A stretch of DNA of 64,000 nt. Origin: Bifidobacterium breve. Lineage in GTDB: Bacteria; Actinomycetota; Thermoleophilia; Solirubrobacterales; Solirubrobacteraceae. Positions 58,001-64,000 of the stretch are shown here, one piece after another. The position numbers were made by a program, and so were the translations under genes. The notes beneath the pieces were generated by a model, which was not told the DNA's origin, did not search any database, and saw only the letters and a list, made by a program, of their open reading frames with translations. The stretch lies in NCBI GenBank assembly GCA_945889475.1, contig CAMDBT010000003.1, positions 1 to 64,000 on the forward strand. The letters are read 5' to 3'. How positions within the stretch are numbered: the stretch's first letter is position 1; each line of letters begins with the position of its first letter.

Positions 58001-58614
58001 GGGCGCTGGCCGCGGCCTCTGATTGCTCGCTCGCTGCGCTGGCAGACCGCCGTGACGGCGACTCAGTGACGGTCGGCGGCATCATCACTGCGGCGCGCAA
58101 GATCCGCACCAAGAAAGGCGATCAGATGATGTTCGCAACGCTCAACGATCTCCAGACTGACATTGAGCTGGTGATCTTCGGCAAGACGCTTGAGCAGCAC
58201 GGCGACGCGCTTGACGTCGATCAGATTGTGCTCGTCAAAGGCCGCGTCGATCACAAGGACAGCAGCAAGACTTGCGTCGTGGCGCAATCGGTTGAGCGCT
58301 TTGAGCCGAGCGCGGAGCAGATTGAGAATGGCGCGGCCGCCGAAGCACTCGAAGCGCTCGGCCCGCGGCCGATTCACCTCAAAGTTGACGCCACCGACAG
58401 CGGCCTGCTGGCGAGCGTGATCGACGAGCTAAAACATATTCTCGGAAACCACAGCGGCGAGCATGAGGTTGTGCTCGACATCACTACCTCCGGCGGTGGC
58501 CGCAGCCTCAAGTTCGGCGAGCGTTACCGCGTCGCTCCTACGCCTAGTCTGCGCGCAGAGCTCGAGCATGTGCTCGGTCCGGCGGCAATCCGCACCTCCG
58601 GCCAGGCTGCCTGA
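55093..58614 (+). CDS. dnaE: DNA polymerase III alpha subunit
   Basis: A 1173-residue replicative polymerase of the DnaE1 type. I take the GTG at 55093, giving VSAPRSVHLHVHSEYS at the start; TATCCT lies 9 nt upstream. The N-terminal PHP domain keeps its metal-binding histidines (HLHVHS at 8-13, LTDHG, NHLTLL, GDVHYL), so it may be an active proofreading exonuclease. The palm holds GPGRGSAAGS and the catalytic aspartates in PDIDIDF (396-402). Tandem HhH, OB-fold and C-terminal domains follow. The OB fold starts near VTVGGIITAARKI. Confidence 0.95.
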   Translation: MSAPRSVHLHVHSEYSLLDGACAIDALAEQAASFEQPALALTDHGVMNGAVEHCQACNRHGIKPILGCEIYYAEKPKPGASGKNEHNHLTLLASSDSGYRNLVKLCSDGFLEGLERGKPTVDMAQIDSHSDGLIALTGCLASRFAGRLAEGREDEARAHVDQLIGALGSENVYFEIQNNGIAAQDRANEAIVRIAREMGASLVGTGDVHYLRHEDHRHHTALLCVQTKSTLENPRLIFETNEFYLRNNEQMAKAFKEWPEAIASTVEIGERCNVALELGRQLIPRFLPDDEDEKAYLEKLVREGLRGRYGEPPPAEAVERMEMELAVIDRMGFNAYFLIVWDFVRWARENGIVVGPGRGSAAGSIVSYTLAITDVDPLRYDLLFERFLNPERVSMPDIDIDFSVRGREKVIQYVTEKYGRESVAQIVTFGRMFPRQATRDAARVLGHDYGAGDRLAKLIPDPIQGRPPSFDDCMKQGQPLRQACDDDPTAAQIVDVARGLEGVVRNSSIHAAAVVIADRPLTEIVPVQLADANTTDDEGNRVYKVVTQFSMKPVEQVGLLKMDFLGLRNLDVIEDALDIIERSVGERPRMATLPLDDQTTYEMLARGDSGGVFQFESEGMQDALRTVRPTEFDDLVALVALYRPGAMDQIGTYAKGKRDPSTVTIRDQRLAPILGKTYGVILYQEQAMQIATQLAGFSGAKADDLRKAIGKKDRAAMAKLEPEFREGCKSSDTAAHVIDWMWTTNEKSADYSFNRSHAACYALIAYRTAWLKANYPAEYMAAVISSVMDTKDKVPIFINRCEEMGIEILPPDVNLSDHAFVVDDGAIRFGLDAVKGVGYQAVEAIKESREREGDFISLWDFCERVDGRLVNKRALEALIKCGAFGSTGATRQGMMQVLEQAQTAGQQAQSDAQIGQASIFDEVGESGKPAAGRVYPPIPGAEYSERELLAAEKEAIGCFLSTHPLKEVRGALAAASDCSLAALADRRDGDSVTVGGIITAARKIRTKKGDQMMFATLNDLQTDIELVIFGKTLEQHGDALDVDQIVLVKGRVDHKDSSKTCVVAQSVERFEPSAEQIENGAAAEALEALGPRPIHLKVDATDSGLLASVIDELKHILGNHSGEHEVVLDITTSGGGRSLKFGERYRVAPTPSLRAELEHVLGPAAIRTSGQAA

Positions 58615-58617
58615 GCT

Positions 58618-59478
58618 CTAAGCGCGCTGCTTCAGGCCGCGCTCGCGCAGCGCGACAGCTTCGGCGATCTGCCTCTTTGTCGGGCCCTTCTTGTCGGGGC
58701 CGGGGGTTTCGAGCACGCATGGAAGCGCTGCGAATCGCGGCTCGGAGAGGAAGACAGCGCAGCCGTCAGCGCCGAGCTCGCCCGCGCCGAGGTCGGCGTG
58801 GCGGTCTCGGTTGGAACCGATTTCCATCACCGAGTCGTTGCAGTGCAGCGATCCGATCCGCCCTTCACCGGTCGCCGCGACGCATTCGTCGATTGCCGCC
58901 GACAAGGAGTCGACGCTACGAATCTCGATACCGGAGGCGAGCATGTGGCAGGAATCAAGGCAGATTCCGAGCCTCTCGTCGCCGCCGGCGCTCTCGATCA
59001 AGGCGCCAAGCTGATCGAACGAGCGGCCGAGCGTGCCGCCTGCACCGGCCGTGTTTTCAAGGTGCAGCGCGCAGCCTTCGCTTTCAGCGAGCGCCTCGGC
59101 GATCGTCGCGCCGGCGCGTTCGATCGCCTGCCCAACGTCGCCGTCCTTGGCGGAGCCGGGATGGAGTACGACTGCGGTAGCGCCGAGCGCCTCTCCCGCG
59201 TTCAGTGAAGCGGTGAGCGAGGCCAACGTCTTGGCGCGGATCTCTGGATCCTCACTGGCCGCGTTCAGCAGGTAGACGGCGTGGATCAGTAGTGAGTCGA
59301 CTTGGCTGGCGGCCATTGCCGCGCGAAACTCTTCGATCTGCTGGTCGCTGTAGATCGTCGGCTTCCACGCGCGCGGGTTCTGATTGAAGATCTGGATTGA
59401 GCGCGCGCCGAGCTCCTCGCCGCGGCCGACCGCCTTCGCCGGGCCGCCGGCGGGGGAGACGTGTGCGCCGATCAGCAC
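58618..59478 (-). CDS. nfo: Endonuclease IV
   Basis: A 286-residue AP endonuclease of base-excision repair with the TIM-barrel signature: LIGAHVSPAGG, QIFNQNPRAW, VLHPGSAKDG, LHLENTAGAGGTLG, GICLDSCHMLASG, and LHCNDS. These segments carry the His, Glu and Asp ligands of the three zinc ions. It cuts DNA 5' of abasic sites. The GTG at 59478 lacks a clear ribosome site. Its end is 3 bp from the dnaE stop, so the two genes converge tail to tail. Confidence 0.94.
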   Translation of the reverse strand: MLIGAHVSPAGGPAKAVGRGEELGARSIQIFNQNPRAWKPTIYSDQQIEEFRAAMAASQVDSLLIHAVYLLNAASEDPEIRAKTLASLTASLNAGEALGATAVVLHPGSAKDGDVGQAIERAGATIAEALAESEGCALHLENTAGAGGTLGRSFDQLGALIESAGGDERLGICLDSCHMLASGIEIRSVDSLSAAIDECVAATGEGRIGSLHCNDSVMEIGSNRDRHADLGAGELGADGCAVFLSEPRFAALPCVLETPGPDKKGPTKRQIAEAVALRERGLKQRA

Positions 59479-59525
59479 GTTGCCGCGCAGCTGTTAGGAG
59501 CGTCCATCACTAGATTCCTATCGCT

Positions 59526-60845
59526 ATGCGCGTTCGCTTTGCTCCCAGCCCCACCGGTCAGCTACACATCGGCGGTGCCCGAACCGCGCTCTACAACTGG
59601 CTTGCGGCCCGCCATGGCGGCGGAACATTCATTCTGCGGATCGAAGACACCGACCGCGAACGCTCGGCGCCTGAGAACACTGCGCAGATTCTCGAAGCGC
59701 TCGTTTGGCTTGGTCTCGACTGGGATGAAGGACCGTTCTTTCAGGCCGACAACGAGCCGCGCCATCGCGCCGTAGTTGAGCAGCTGCTCGCCGACGGGCG
59801 TGCCTACCGCACCAGTGCCAGCGCTGACGACGTTCGCGCCTGGAAGGACGAATACGGCGACGACCGTGGTTTCCGTGGCACGGCCGAGGATCACGGTGCC
59901 GTGCGCCTGCGGGTTCCAGACGAAGGCGAGACGATCATCGACGACCTAATCCGCGGAACGACCGCGTTCCGCAACGTCCACCTCGACGACCCGGTGATCG
60001 CGCGCGCCGACGGTAGCCCGCTCTACAACCTCGCCGTCGCTGTCGACGACCTCGATGCGGGCATCACCGACGTGATCCGCGGCGTTGACCACCTCTCGAA
60101 TACGCAGAAGCAGGTGCTCGTGCTCGAAGCGATGGGCGAAAAGCCGCCGCGCTACGCGCACCTCTCGCTGCTCCATGGCCCTGATGGCAAGAAGCTTTCA
60201 AAGCGCCACGGCGCGGAGTCGGTGCAGGATCTTCGCGACAAGGGATATCTGCCCGAAGCGGTCAGGAACTACTTGGCGCTGCTCGGCTGGGGCGACGCCG
60301 ACGACGAGACGCTGATTCCGACCGACGAGCTGGTGAGGCGGTTTGAGTTCTCGACCGTGACGCAGGCGCCAGCGCAGTTCGATGAGGCGAAGCTGCGATG
60401 GATCAACGGCCGTTATCTGCACCAGCTCAGCCACGAGGAGCTTACGGCGCGGGTCGAAGCCTTCGTTGGCCGTGAAGGGCTCGGTCCGGCTGTTGCCATC
60501 GCCGGCGAGAAGATCCAAACCTTGGCCGAGTTTTGGCCTCTCTGCGGCTTTATTTGGGACGGCCCGGCCAATGATCCGAAGGCGCGAGAGAAGTGGCTTG
60601 GCGCGGCGAACGCACCAGCGCTGCTAGCAGCGCGTGAAGTACTCGGCGCGCTCGATCGTTGGGCGACCGAGGCAATTGAGGGGGCGCTACGAGGCGTCGT
60701 CGAGGCTCAAGGCGTAAAGCCGAACGATGTCTTCCAGCCGGTCCGTGTAGCTCTGGCCGGTACAACCGTGTCGCCAGGAATCTTCGAGACGCTCGAGCTG
60801 CTCGGTCGTGACGAGTCGCTCAAACGGCTCGACGGCGCGATCTGA
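59526..60845 (+). CDS. gltX: Glutamyl-tRNA synthetase (short, zinc-less)
   Basis: A 439-residue class I synthetase charging tRNA-Glu. The HIGH motif is QLHIGGA (12-18) and the KMSKS motif is KKLSKR (222-227). RIEDTDRERS, AVDDLDAGITDVIRGVDHLSNTQKQ, and a C-terminal helical anticodon domain complete the enzyme. It is about 30-50 residues shorter than typical bacterial GluRS: the connective-peptide zinc region (usually CYC...Y...C) reads RTSASADDVRAW and is compact and Cys-free. The true GluQ paralogue is encoded separately at 27218-28138. Its 3' end overlaps the convergent VanZ-like gene by 26 bp. Confidence 0.93.
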   Translation: MRVRFAPSPTGQLHIGGARTALYNWLAARHGGGTFILRIEDTDRERSAPENTAQILEALVWLGLDWDEGPFFQADNEPRHRAVVEQLLADGRAYRTSASADDVRAWKDEYGDDRGFRGTAEDHGAVRLRVPDEGETIIDDLIRGTTAFRNVHLDDPVIARADGSPLYNLAVAVDDLDAGITDVIRGVDHLSNTQKQVLVLEAMGEKPPRYAHLSLLHGPDGKKLSKRHGAESVQDLRDKGYLPEAVRNYLALLGWGDADDETLIPTDELVRRFEFSTVTQAPAQFDEAKLRWINGRYLHQLSHEELTARVEAFVGREGLGPAVAIAGEKIQTLAEFWPLCGFIWDGPANDPKAREKWLGAANAPALLAAREVLGALDRWATEAIEGALRGVVEAQGVKPNDVFQPVRVALAGTTVSPGIFETLELLGRDESLKRLDGAI

Positions 60846-61182
60846 TTAGCAGATAGGCGATCAGTACGCCGCTGCAGTCGATCAGCACATCGACCGGGCT
60901 GCCGTGGCGGCCCGTTACGGTGAGCTGGTGGAACTCGTCGCTGATCGCCCAAGTGATCGTGACTAGCGCCGCCATCGCCGGCCAGCGCCAGTCGAAAGCA
61001 CGCCACCAGAGTCCAAACAGCAGCCCGTATTCGGCGGCGTGAACGATCTTGCGGCCGATCAGGTCGATTGCTCCAAGTCCCGAGTTGAGGTCAGGCTGCG
61101 CACTCAGCAGATAGATCAGTCCCATCAACACAAGCGGTGGGCCGAAGCGCGAGAGGTAGCTCGTGGCTTTCGCTGTCGTCAT
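60820..61182 (-). CDS. VanZ-like membrane protein
   Basis: A 120-residue protein with four hydrophobic segments and the VanZ-family pattern: KIVHAAEYGLLFGLWW, ISDEFHQ, then GRHGSPVDVLIDCSGVLIA. In enterococci VanZ contributes to teicoplanin resistance; most bacterial homologues are uncharacterised. I take the ATG at 61182; a TTG one codon upstream has TACCCT exactly 6 nt before it. It overlaps the gltX end on the opposite strand and is divergent from the Rrf2-type gene by 20 bp. Confidence 0.8.
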   Translation of the reverse strand: MTTAKATSYLSRFGPPLVLMGLIYLLSAQPDLNSGLGAIDLIGRKIVHAAEYGLLFGLWWRAFDWRWPAMAALVTITWAISDEFHQLTVTGRHGSPVDVLIDCSGVLIAYLLIRSRRRAV

Positions 61183-61202
61183 CAATCTGGCAGGGTAGGG
61201 GG

Positions 61203-61592
61203 GTGAACTCGATTACAACCAAGTCCCCTTACGCGGTTGCCGCCTTGACCGAGCTTGCGAGAACGCCCGACCAGCCGATCTCGGTCGGTGAGATTGCGCG
61301 CCGCCGCGAGATCCCCGCCCAGTTTTTGGAGCAGCTCGTTGCAACGCTCCGCCGCGGCGGCGTGCTCCGGTCCCAGCGCGGCGTCAAGGGAGGCTATTCG
61401 CTCGCTCGCGCCGCCGATCAGATAACCGTGCTTGAAGTCGTCGAGCTTCTCGATGGCCCGCTTCAAAGCGAAGGCGACGACGTATTCGCCGAGTCCGCAG
61501 CTGCCGCCCGTACGGTCCTGGCCGCAACGACAGTCGCCGATTGCCTAGCGCGCGAACAAGCTGCCGCCGGCGGCCCGATGTATTACATCTGA
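61203..61592 (+). CDS. CymR-like Rrf2-family regulator of cysteine metabolism
   Basis: A 129-residue Rrf2 regulator. The winged helix-turn-helix spans about 1-80 (SPYAVAALTELAR, ISVGEIARRREIPAQFLEQLVATLRRGGVLRSQRGVKGGYSL), followed by the dimer helix region. Only one Cys (in VADCLAR) is present, so the three-Cys cluster of IscR is absent. The protein ends PMYYI, like the aromatic-aromatic-Ile tail of Bacillus CymR, which acts together with CysK. Since cysK and cysE follow, it is probably a cysteine-responsive repressor. The GTG at 61203 fits the family start. Confidence 0.85.
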   Translation: MNSITTKSPYAVAALTELARTPDQPISVGEIARRREIPAQFLEQLVATLRRGGVLRSQRGVKGGYSLARAADQITVLEVVELLDGPLQSEGDDVFAESAAAARTVLAATTVADCLAREQAAAGGPMYYI

Positions 61593-61594
61593 AG

Positions 61595-62155
61595 ATGGAG
61601 CGGGTTTCGTTTTCCTCCATGGAAGACGGGACGAAGGCCGACTTTGAGTTGCTCGAACGGGCCGAGCGCGAATACCTCCGCGATCTCCCGGCGCGCCTAT
61701 TGGCGACGCTCGAAGGACTGAAGAATTCGTTCGCTGGCTATCAGGTCAGCCGCTATCAGCATTCGCTCCAATCGGCGACGCGCGCTAAGCGGGACGGCCG
61801 CAGCGAGGAGTATGTCGCGGCCGCGCTACTGCACGACATTGGCGACGAGCTGGCGCCCTACACGCACGGCGAGATGGTCGCCGCGATCATGCGCCCGTAC
61901 ATCGCTCCGGAGATCTGCTGGATCGTCGAACACCATGGCATCTTCCAGCAGTTCCATTACGGCGCTGTAACCGGCGACGACCCTGACGCAAGAGAGCGCT
62001 ACCGCGAACATCCGTCGTTCGACGCCTGCGCAGAGTTTTGCGCGCTCTACGACCAAAACTGCTTCGACCCAGCCTTCGAGTCGCTCCCGATCGGCGAGTT
62101 CGCGCCGCTCGTGCGGCGAGTCTTCTCCGAGCCGCGCTACCTCAGCGCTGGCTGA
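61595..62155 (+). CDS. HD-domain protein, PhnZ/MIOX-like
   Basis: A 186-residue HD-fold protein. Likely metal ligands are His56 (SRYQHSLQS), His80-Asp81 (LLHDIGDE), His91 (YTHGE) and further His in WIVEHHGIF, plus YDQNCFD near the end. The overall pattern resembles HD-domain proteins often annotated with phosphonate degradation (PhnZ) or myo-inositol oxygenase, which use a di-iron centre for oxidation. A phosphohydrolase role is equally possible. I take the ATG at 61595, 2 bp after the regulator gene; an ATG at 61619 is a second option. No phosphonate gene is nearby. Confidence 0.78.
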   Translation: MERVSFSSMEDGTKADFELLERAEREYLRDLPARLLATLEGLKNSFAGYQVSRYQHSLQSATRAKRDGRSEEYVAAALLHDIGDELAPYTHGEMVAAIMRPYIAPEICWIVEHHGIFQQFHYGAVTGDDPDARERYREHPSFDACAEFCALYDQNCFDPAFESLPIGEFAPLVRRVFSEPRYLSAG

Positions 62156-62258
62156 TTTTCGCTGCGGCCGGTTATTAGACCGCCAGGTTCCGCGCGATCG
62201 GATCGCCGAGCGCGCTTTAGCGACTTCCAAGTTTTGTAGAAGGCGCTCGGCGCGCCGT

Positions 62259-62264
62259 TAGACT
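62259..62264 (+). promoter_or_regulatory. Putative -10 box TAGACT of a leaderless promoter (cysK)
   Basis: TAGACT is 6 nt before the cysK ATG at 62271. The 115-bp gap before cysK is the obvious place for an operator of the CymR-like regulator, but I see no clear palindrome to name. Confidence 0.55.
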
Positions 62265-62270
62265 TCCGCA

Positions 62271-63212
62271 ATGGGATCAATTCCGATCAACATTGCGGAG
62301 CTTGTCGGTAAGACGCCGCTCGTAGAGATGACAGCGCTGCTTGGCGACGGCGCAGCAGCGGACGTGCGGCTGTTCGCGAAGCTTGAAGCGTTCAACCCAG
62401 GTGGCTCGGTGAAGGACCGCATCGGCGTTGCGATGATCGACGCCGCTGAGCGTGACGGCCTGATTGAGCCAGGCAAGACAACGATCGTTGAAGCGACCTC
62501 CGGCAACACTGGGATTGCGCTGGCATTCGTCTGCGCCGCAAAGGGCTACGAGCTGCAGGTCTTTCTGCCGCAAGGGATGAGTCGCGAGCGTGAGGCGCTG
62601 CTGCGAATGTACGGGGCGAAGGTCGAGGTAGTGGAATCGACGGGCGGGATGGCCGAGGTCGTCGAGGCGGCGAGAGCGATGGCGTTCGATAACGACGCGT
62701 ACCTGCCCGATCAGTTCTCTAACCCTGCAAACCCAGAGGCGCACCGGCTGACGACCGGCCCGGAGCTGCTCGAAGCGCTCGATAACAAGATCGACATTTT
62801 CGTTGCCGGCGTCGGAACCGGCGGGACAATCACCGGCGCTGGCGAGGCGATCAAGGCCGTCAACCCGAAGGCCAAAGTGGTCGCGGTTGAGCCGCAGAGG
62901 TCGGCTGTACTCTCTGGCGGTCGAGCTGGGGTTCACCGAATCCAAGGCATTGGGGCGGGCTTTGTGCCCGCGGTGCTCAACCGCGAGTTGATCGACGATG
63001 TGATCGCCGTTTCGGACGAGACAGCGATCGCAACGGCGCGCGCGGCGGCCGCTGAGTGCGGCGTCCTCGCAGGGCTTTCTTGTGGCGCGGCGCTAGCAGC
63101 AGCAATCGAGATTGCTGCCCGTCCGGAGTCGAGAGGCGCTCGGATTGCTGTTGTCTTGCCGGATTCCGGCGAGCGCTACATCTCGGCGCCATATTTCGCG
63201 CCGAGCGCTTGA
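62271..63212 (+). CDS. cysK: O-acetylserine sulfhydrylase (cysteine synthase)
   Basis: A 313-residue PLP enzyme forming cysteine from O-acetylserine and sulfide. The PLP lysine is Lys48 in NPGGSVKDR, the substrate loop is ATSGNTGIALA, the phosphate-binding loop is GVGTGGTITGAG, and GLSCGAALAAA lies near the end. Length and motifs fit CysK/CysM-type cysteine synthases using sulfide. It is followed 23 bp later by cysE, whose product makes its substrate, and is preceded by a CymR-like regulator that may bind CysK directly. Confidence 0.94.
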   Translation: MGSIPINIAELVGKTPLVEMTALLGDGAAADVRLFAKLEAFNPGGSVKDRIGVAMIDAAERDGLIEPGKTTIVEATSGNTGIALAFVCAAKGYELQVFLPQGMSREREALLRMYGAKVEVVESTGGMAEVVEAARAMAFDNDAYLPDQFSNPANPEAHRLTTGPELLEALDNKIDIFVAGVGTGGTITGAGEAIKAVNPKAKVVAVEPQRSAVLSGGRAGVHRIQGIGAGFVPAVLNRELIDDVIAVSDETAIATARAAAAECGVLAGLSCGAALAAAIEIAARPESRGARIAVVLPDSGERYISAPYFAPSA

Positions 63213-63223
63213 CTCGCGGCCGC

Positions 63224-63229
63224 TAGGCT
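63224..63229 (+). promoter_or_regulatory. Putative -10 box TAGGCT of a leaderless promoter (cysE)
   Basis: TAGGCT lies 6 nt before the cysE GTG at 63236, in the 23-bp gap after cysK. It would allow cysE to be expressed separately from cysK. Confidence 0.5.
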
Positions 63230-63235
63230 TGACCG

Positions 63236-63973
63236 GTGTTTGGTCTTTCAACATTGGCTCGCGTGGCGACAGAGCTGCGCCTCGACATCGCCGCCGCCCA
63301 CCAGCGCGACCCGGCCGCCCGCGGCGTCTCCTCGCTTGAGATCCTGAGCTCTTGGCCCGGCGTACACGCCGTCGTAAGCCACCGGGTGGCTCACGTCCTA
63401 TTTGAGGCCGGCATCCCGCTCGCGCCACGATCAATCGCTTACTTCAGCCGCGCCGTAACCGGTGTTGAGATTCACCCGGCGGCAAAGATTGGCAAGGGCC
63501 TGCTGATCGATCATGGCTCTGGGGTTGTGATCGGCGAGACGGCCGAGATTGGCGACGACGTCACTATTTATCAAGGCGTGACGCTCGGCGGCACAGGCTT
63601 TGCGACAGGCAAGCGGCACCCGACGCTCGGTGATGAGGTCACGGTCGGCTCCGGAGCCAGATTGCTAGGGCCGATCGCAGTCGGGCGCGGAGCAAAGATT
63701 GGCGCCAACAGCGTGGTGATTGCGGATGTTCCCGCCGACGCGACCGTCGTCGGCAACCCCGGCCACGTGGTTCGCGTTGACGGTCGCAAGGCGGTCGGTC
63801 CCGACGCCGATTGGATTCACCTGCCCGACCCTGTAGCTGAGGCGATTAAGCGACTCTCGGAGCGGATCGAATCGCTCGACGCGCGCGTCGCTGAGCTGAG
63901 CGGCAGCGAGAGCGAAGCGGCCCCTGTCAGGCCGCTGCGCTCGGTCCGCGGGCGAAACCCGGCGGGCGGGTAA
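63236..63973 (+). CDS. cysE: Serine O-acetyltransferase
   Basis: A 245-residue acetyltransferase making O-acetylserine. A helical N-terminus (DIAAAHQRDPAARGVSSLEILSSWPGVHAVVSHRVAH) leads into left-handed beta-helix hexapeptide repeats with VEIHPAAKIGKGLLIDHGSGVVIGETAEIGDD, containing the catalytic His, then TLGGTGF and KRHPTLGD. The C-terminus extends about 50 residues, partly as a coiled coil, and ends NPAGG. It lacks the terminal Ile that lets E. coli CysE plug the CysK active site, so the classical cysteine synthase complex may not form here. Confidence 0.94.
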   Translation: MFGLSTLARVATELRLDIAAAHQRDPAARGVSSLEILSSWPGVHAVVSHRVAHVLFEAGIPLAPRSIAYFSRAVTGVEIHPAAKIGKGLLIDHGSGVVIGETAEIGDDVTIYQGVTLGGTGFATGKRHPTLGDEVTVGSGARLLGPIAVGRGAKIGANSVVIADVPADATVVGNPGHVVRVDGRKAVGPDADWIHLPDPVAEAIKRLSERIESLDARVAELSGSESEAAPVRPLRSVRGRNPAGG

Positions 63974-64000
63974 TCGGCGATCGCAGAAGAGCCGCCGCCG
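63974..64000. other. Window end, no gene seen
   Basis: Twenty-seven bases after the cysE stop codon; too short to interpret. Confidence 0.5.

Noticed and set aside
61203-61592. Rrf2 protein as an Fe-S sensing IscR
   Set aside because: Only one cysteine is present and the genes that follow are for cysteine synthesis.
1-64000. Mobile elements, prophage, CRISPR arrays or toxin-antitoxin pairs
   Set aside because: No transposase, integrase, phage gene, regularly spaced repeats or recognisable toxin-antitoxin gene pair was seen on either strand.

Overview
The window reads as a GC-rich actinobacterial chromosome segment. The gene set and several unusual traits fit the deep-branching Thermoleophilia/Solirubrobacterales group: aroK-aroB and IscU-like/MnmA fusions, a CymR-like regulator beside cysteine genes, a Gly-Cys-Val tRNA group, and many start codons sitting directly behind a -10 box. 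The taxonomic call is an inference from gene content, not from a marker-gene comparison. The DNA is almost entirely coding. I see no insertion sequence, prophage, CRISPR array or origin.

Layout. 1-12.4 kb is accessory: half of a heterodimeric ABC exporter, a secreted alpha/beta hydrolase, a membrane protein with twelve tandem Gly-X-X-X units, a secreted glycosidase-like protein with a peptidoglycan-binding domain, a secreted sulfatase, tRNA-Met, an MFS carrier, an HPP membrane protein and a three-gene ABC-2 exporter. 12.5-24.1 kb is a long information-processing run: glutamate formiminotransferase, a small membrane protein, an MBL hydrolase, hisS, aspS, an IscU-like/MnmA fusion, alaS, ruvX, mltG and aroE, mostly with overlapping ends. 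24.1-29.5 kb holds a minus-strand set (DUF308 protein, polysaccharide deacetylase, RNase D, small membrane protein, gluQ), a tiny DnaJ-type zinc protein, a cupredoxin-like protein and a prepilin peptidase. 29.5-33.8 kb is the shikimate operon aroC-aroKB-aroQ-pepQ. 33.8-40.4 kb is accessory again: an FTR1 iron permease with an IdeR/DtxR-like box, a CHAP+PKD secreted protein, a ZIP-like carrier, three tRNA genes, a second cupredoxin-like protein, an unknown secreted protein and two alpha/beta hydrolases. 40.5-54.1 kb carries thrS, a DUF192 gene, infC-rpmI-rplT with a strong terminator, a SpoU-type methyltransferase, pheST and argCJBD-argG. 54.1-60.8 kb holds two small genes, dnaE, endonuclease IV and gltX. 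60.8-64 kb holds a VanZ-like gene and a cysteine cluster: CymR-like Rrf2 regulator, HD-domain protein, cysK and cysE.

The genes form coherent modules: aminoacylation (hisS, aspS, alaS, thrS, pheST, gltX, gluQ), tRNA modification (the MnmA fusion, gluQ, the SpoU protein), chorismate synthesis, arginine synthesis up to argininosuccinate (argF, argH and argR are not here), cysteine synthesis, and cell-wall or secreted enzymes. The most striking genome-wide signal is that at least fifteen unit-leading genes have a TANNNT hexamer exactly 6-7 nt before ATG or GTG, which predicts widespread leaderless transcription and was used to choose several starts.
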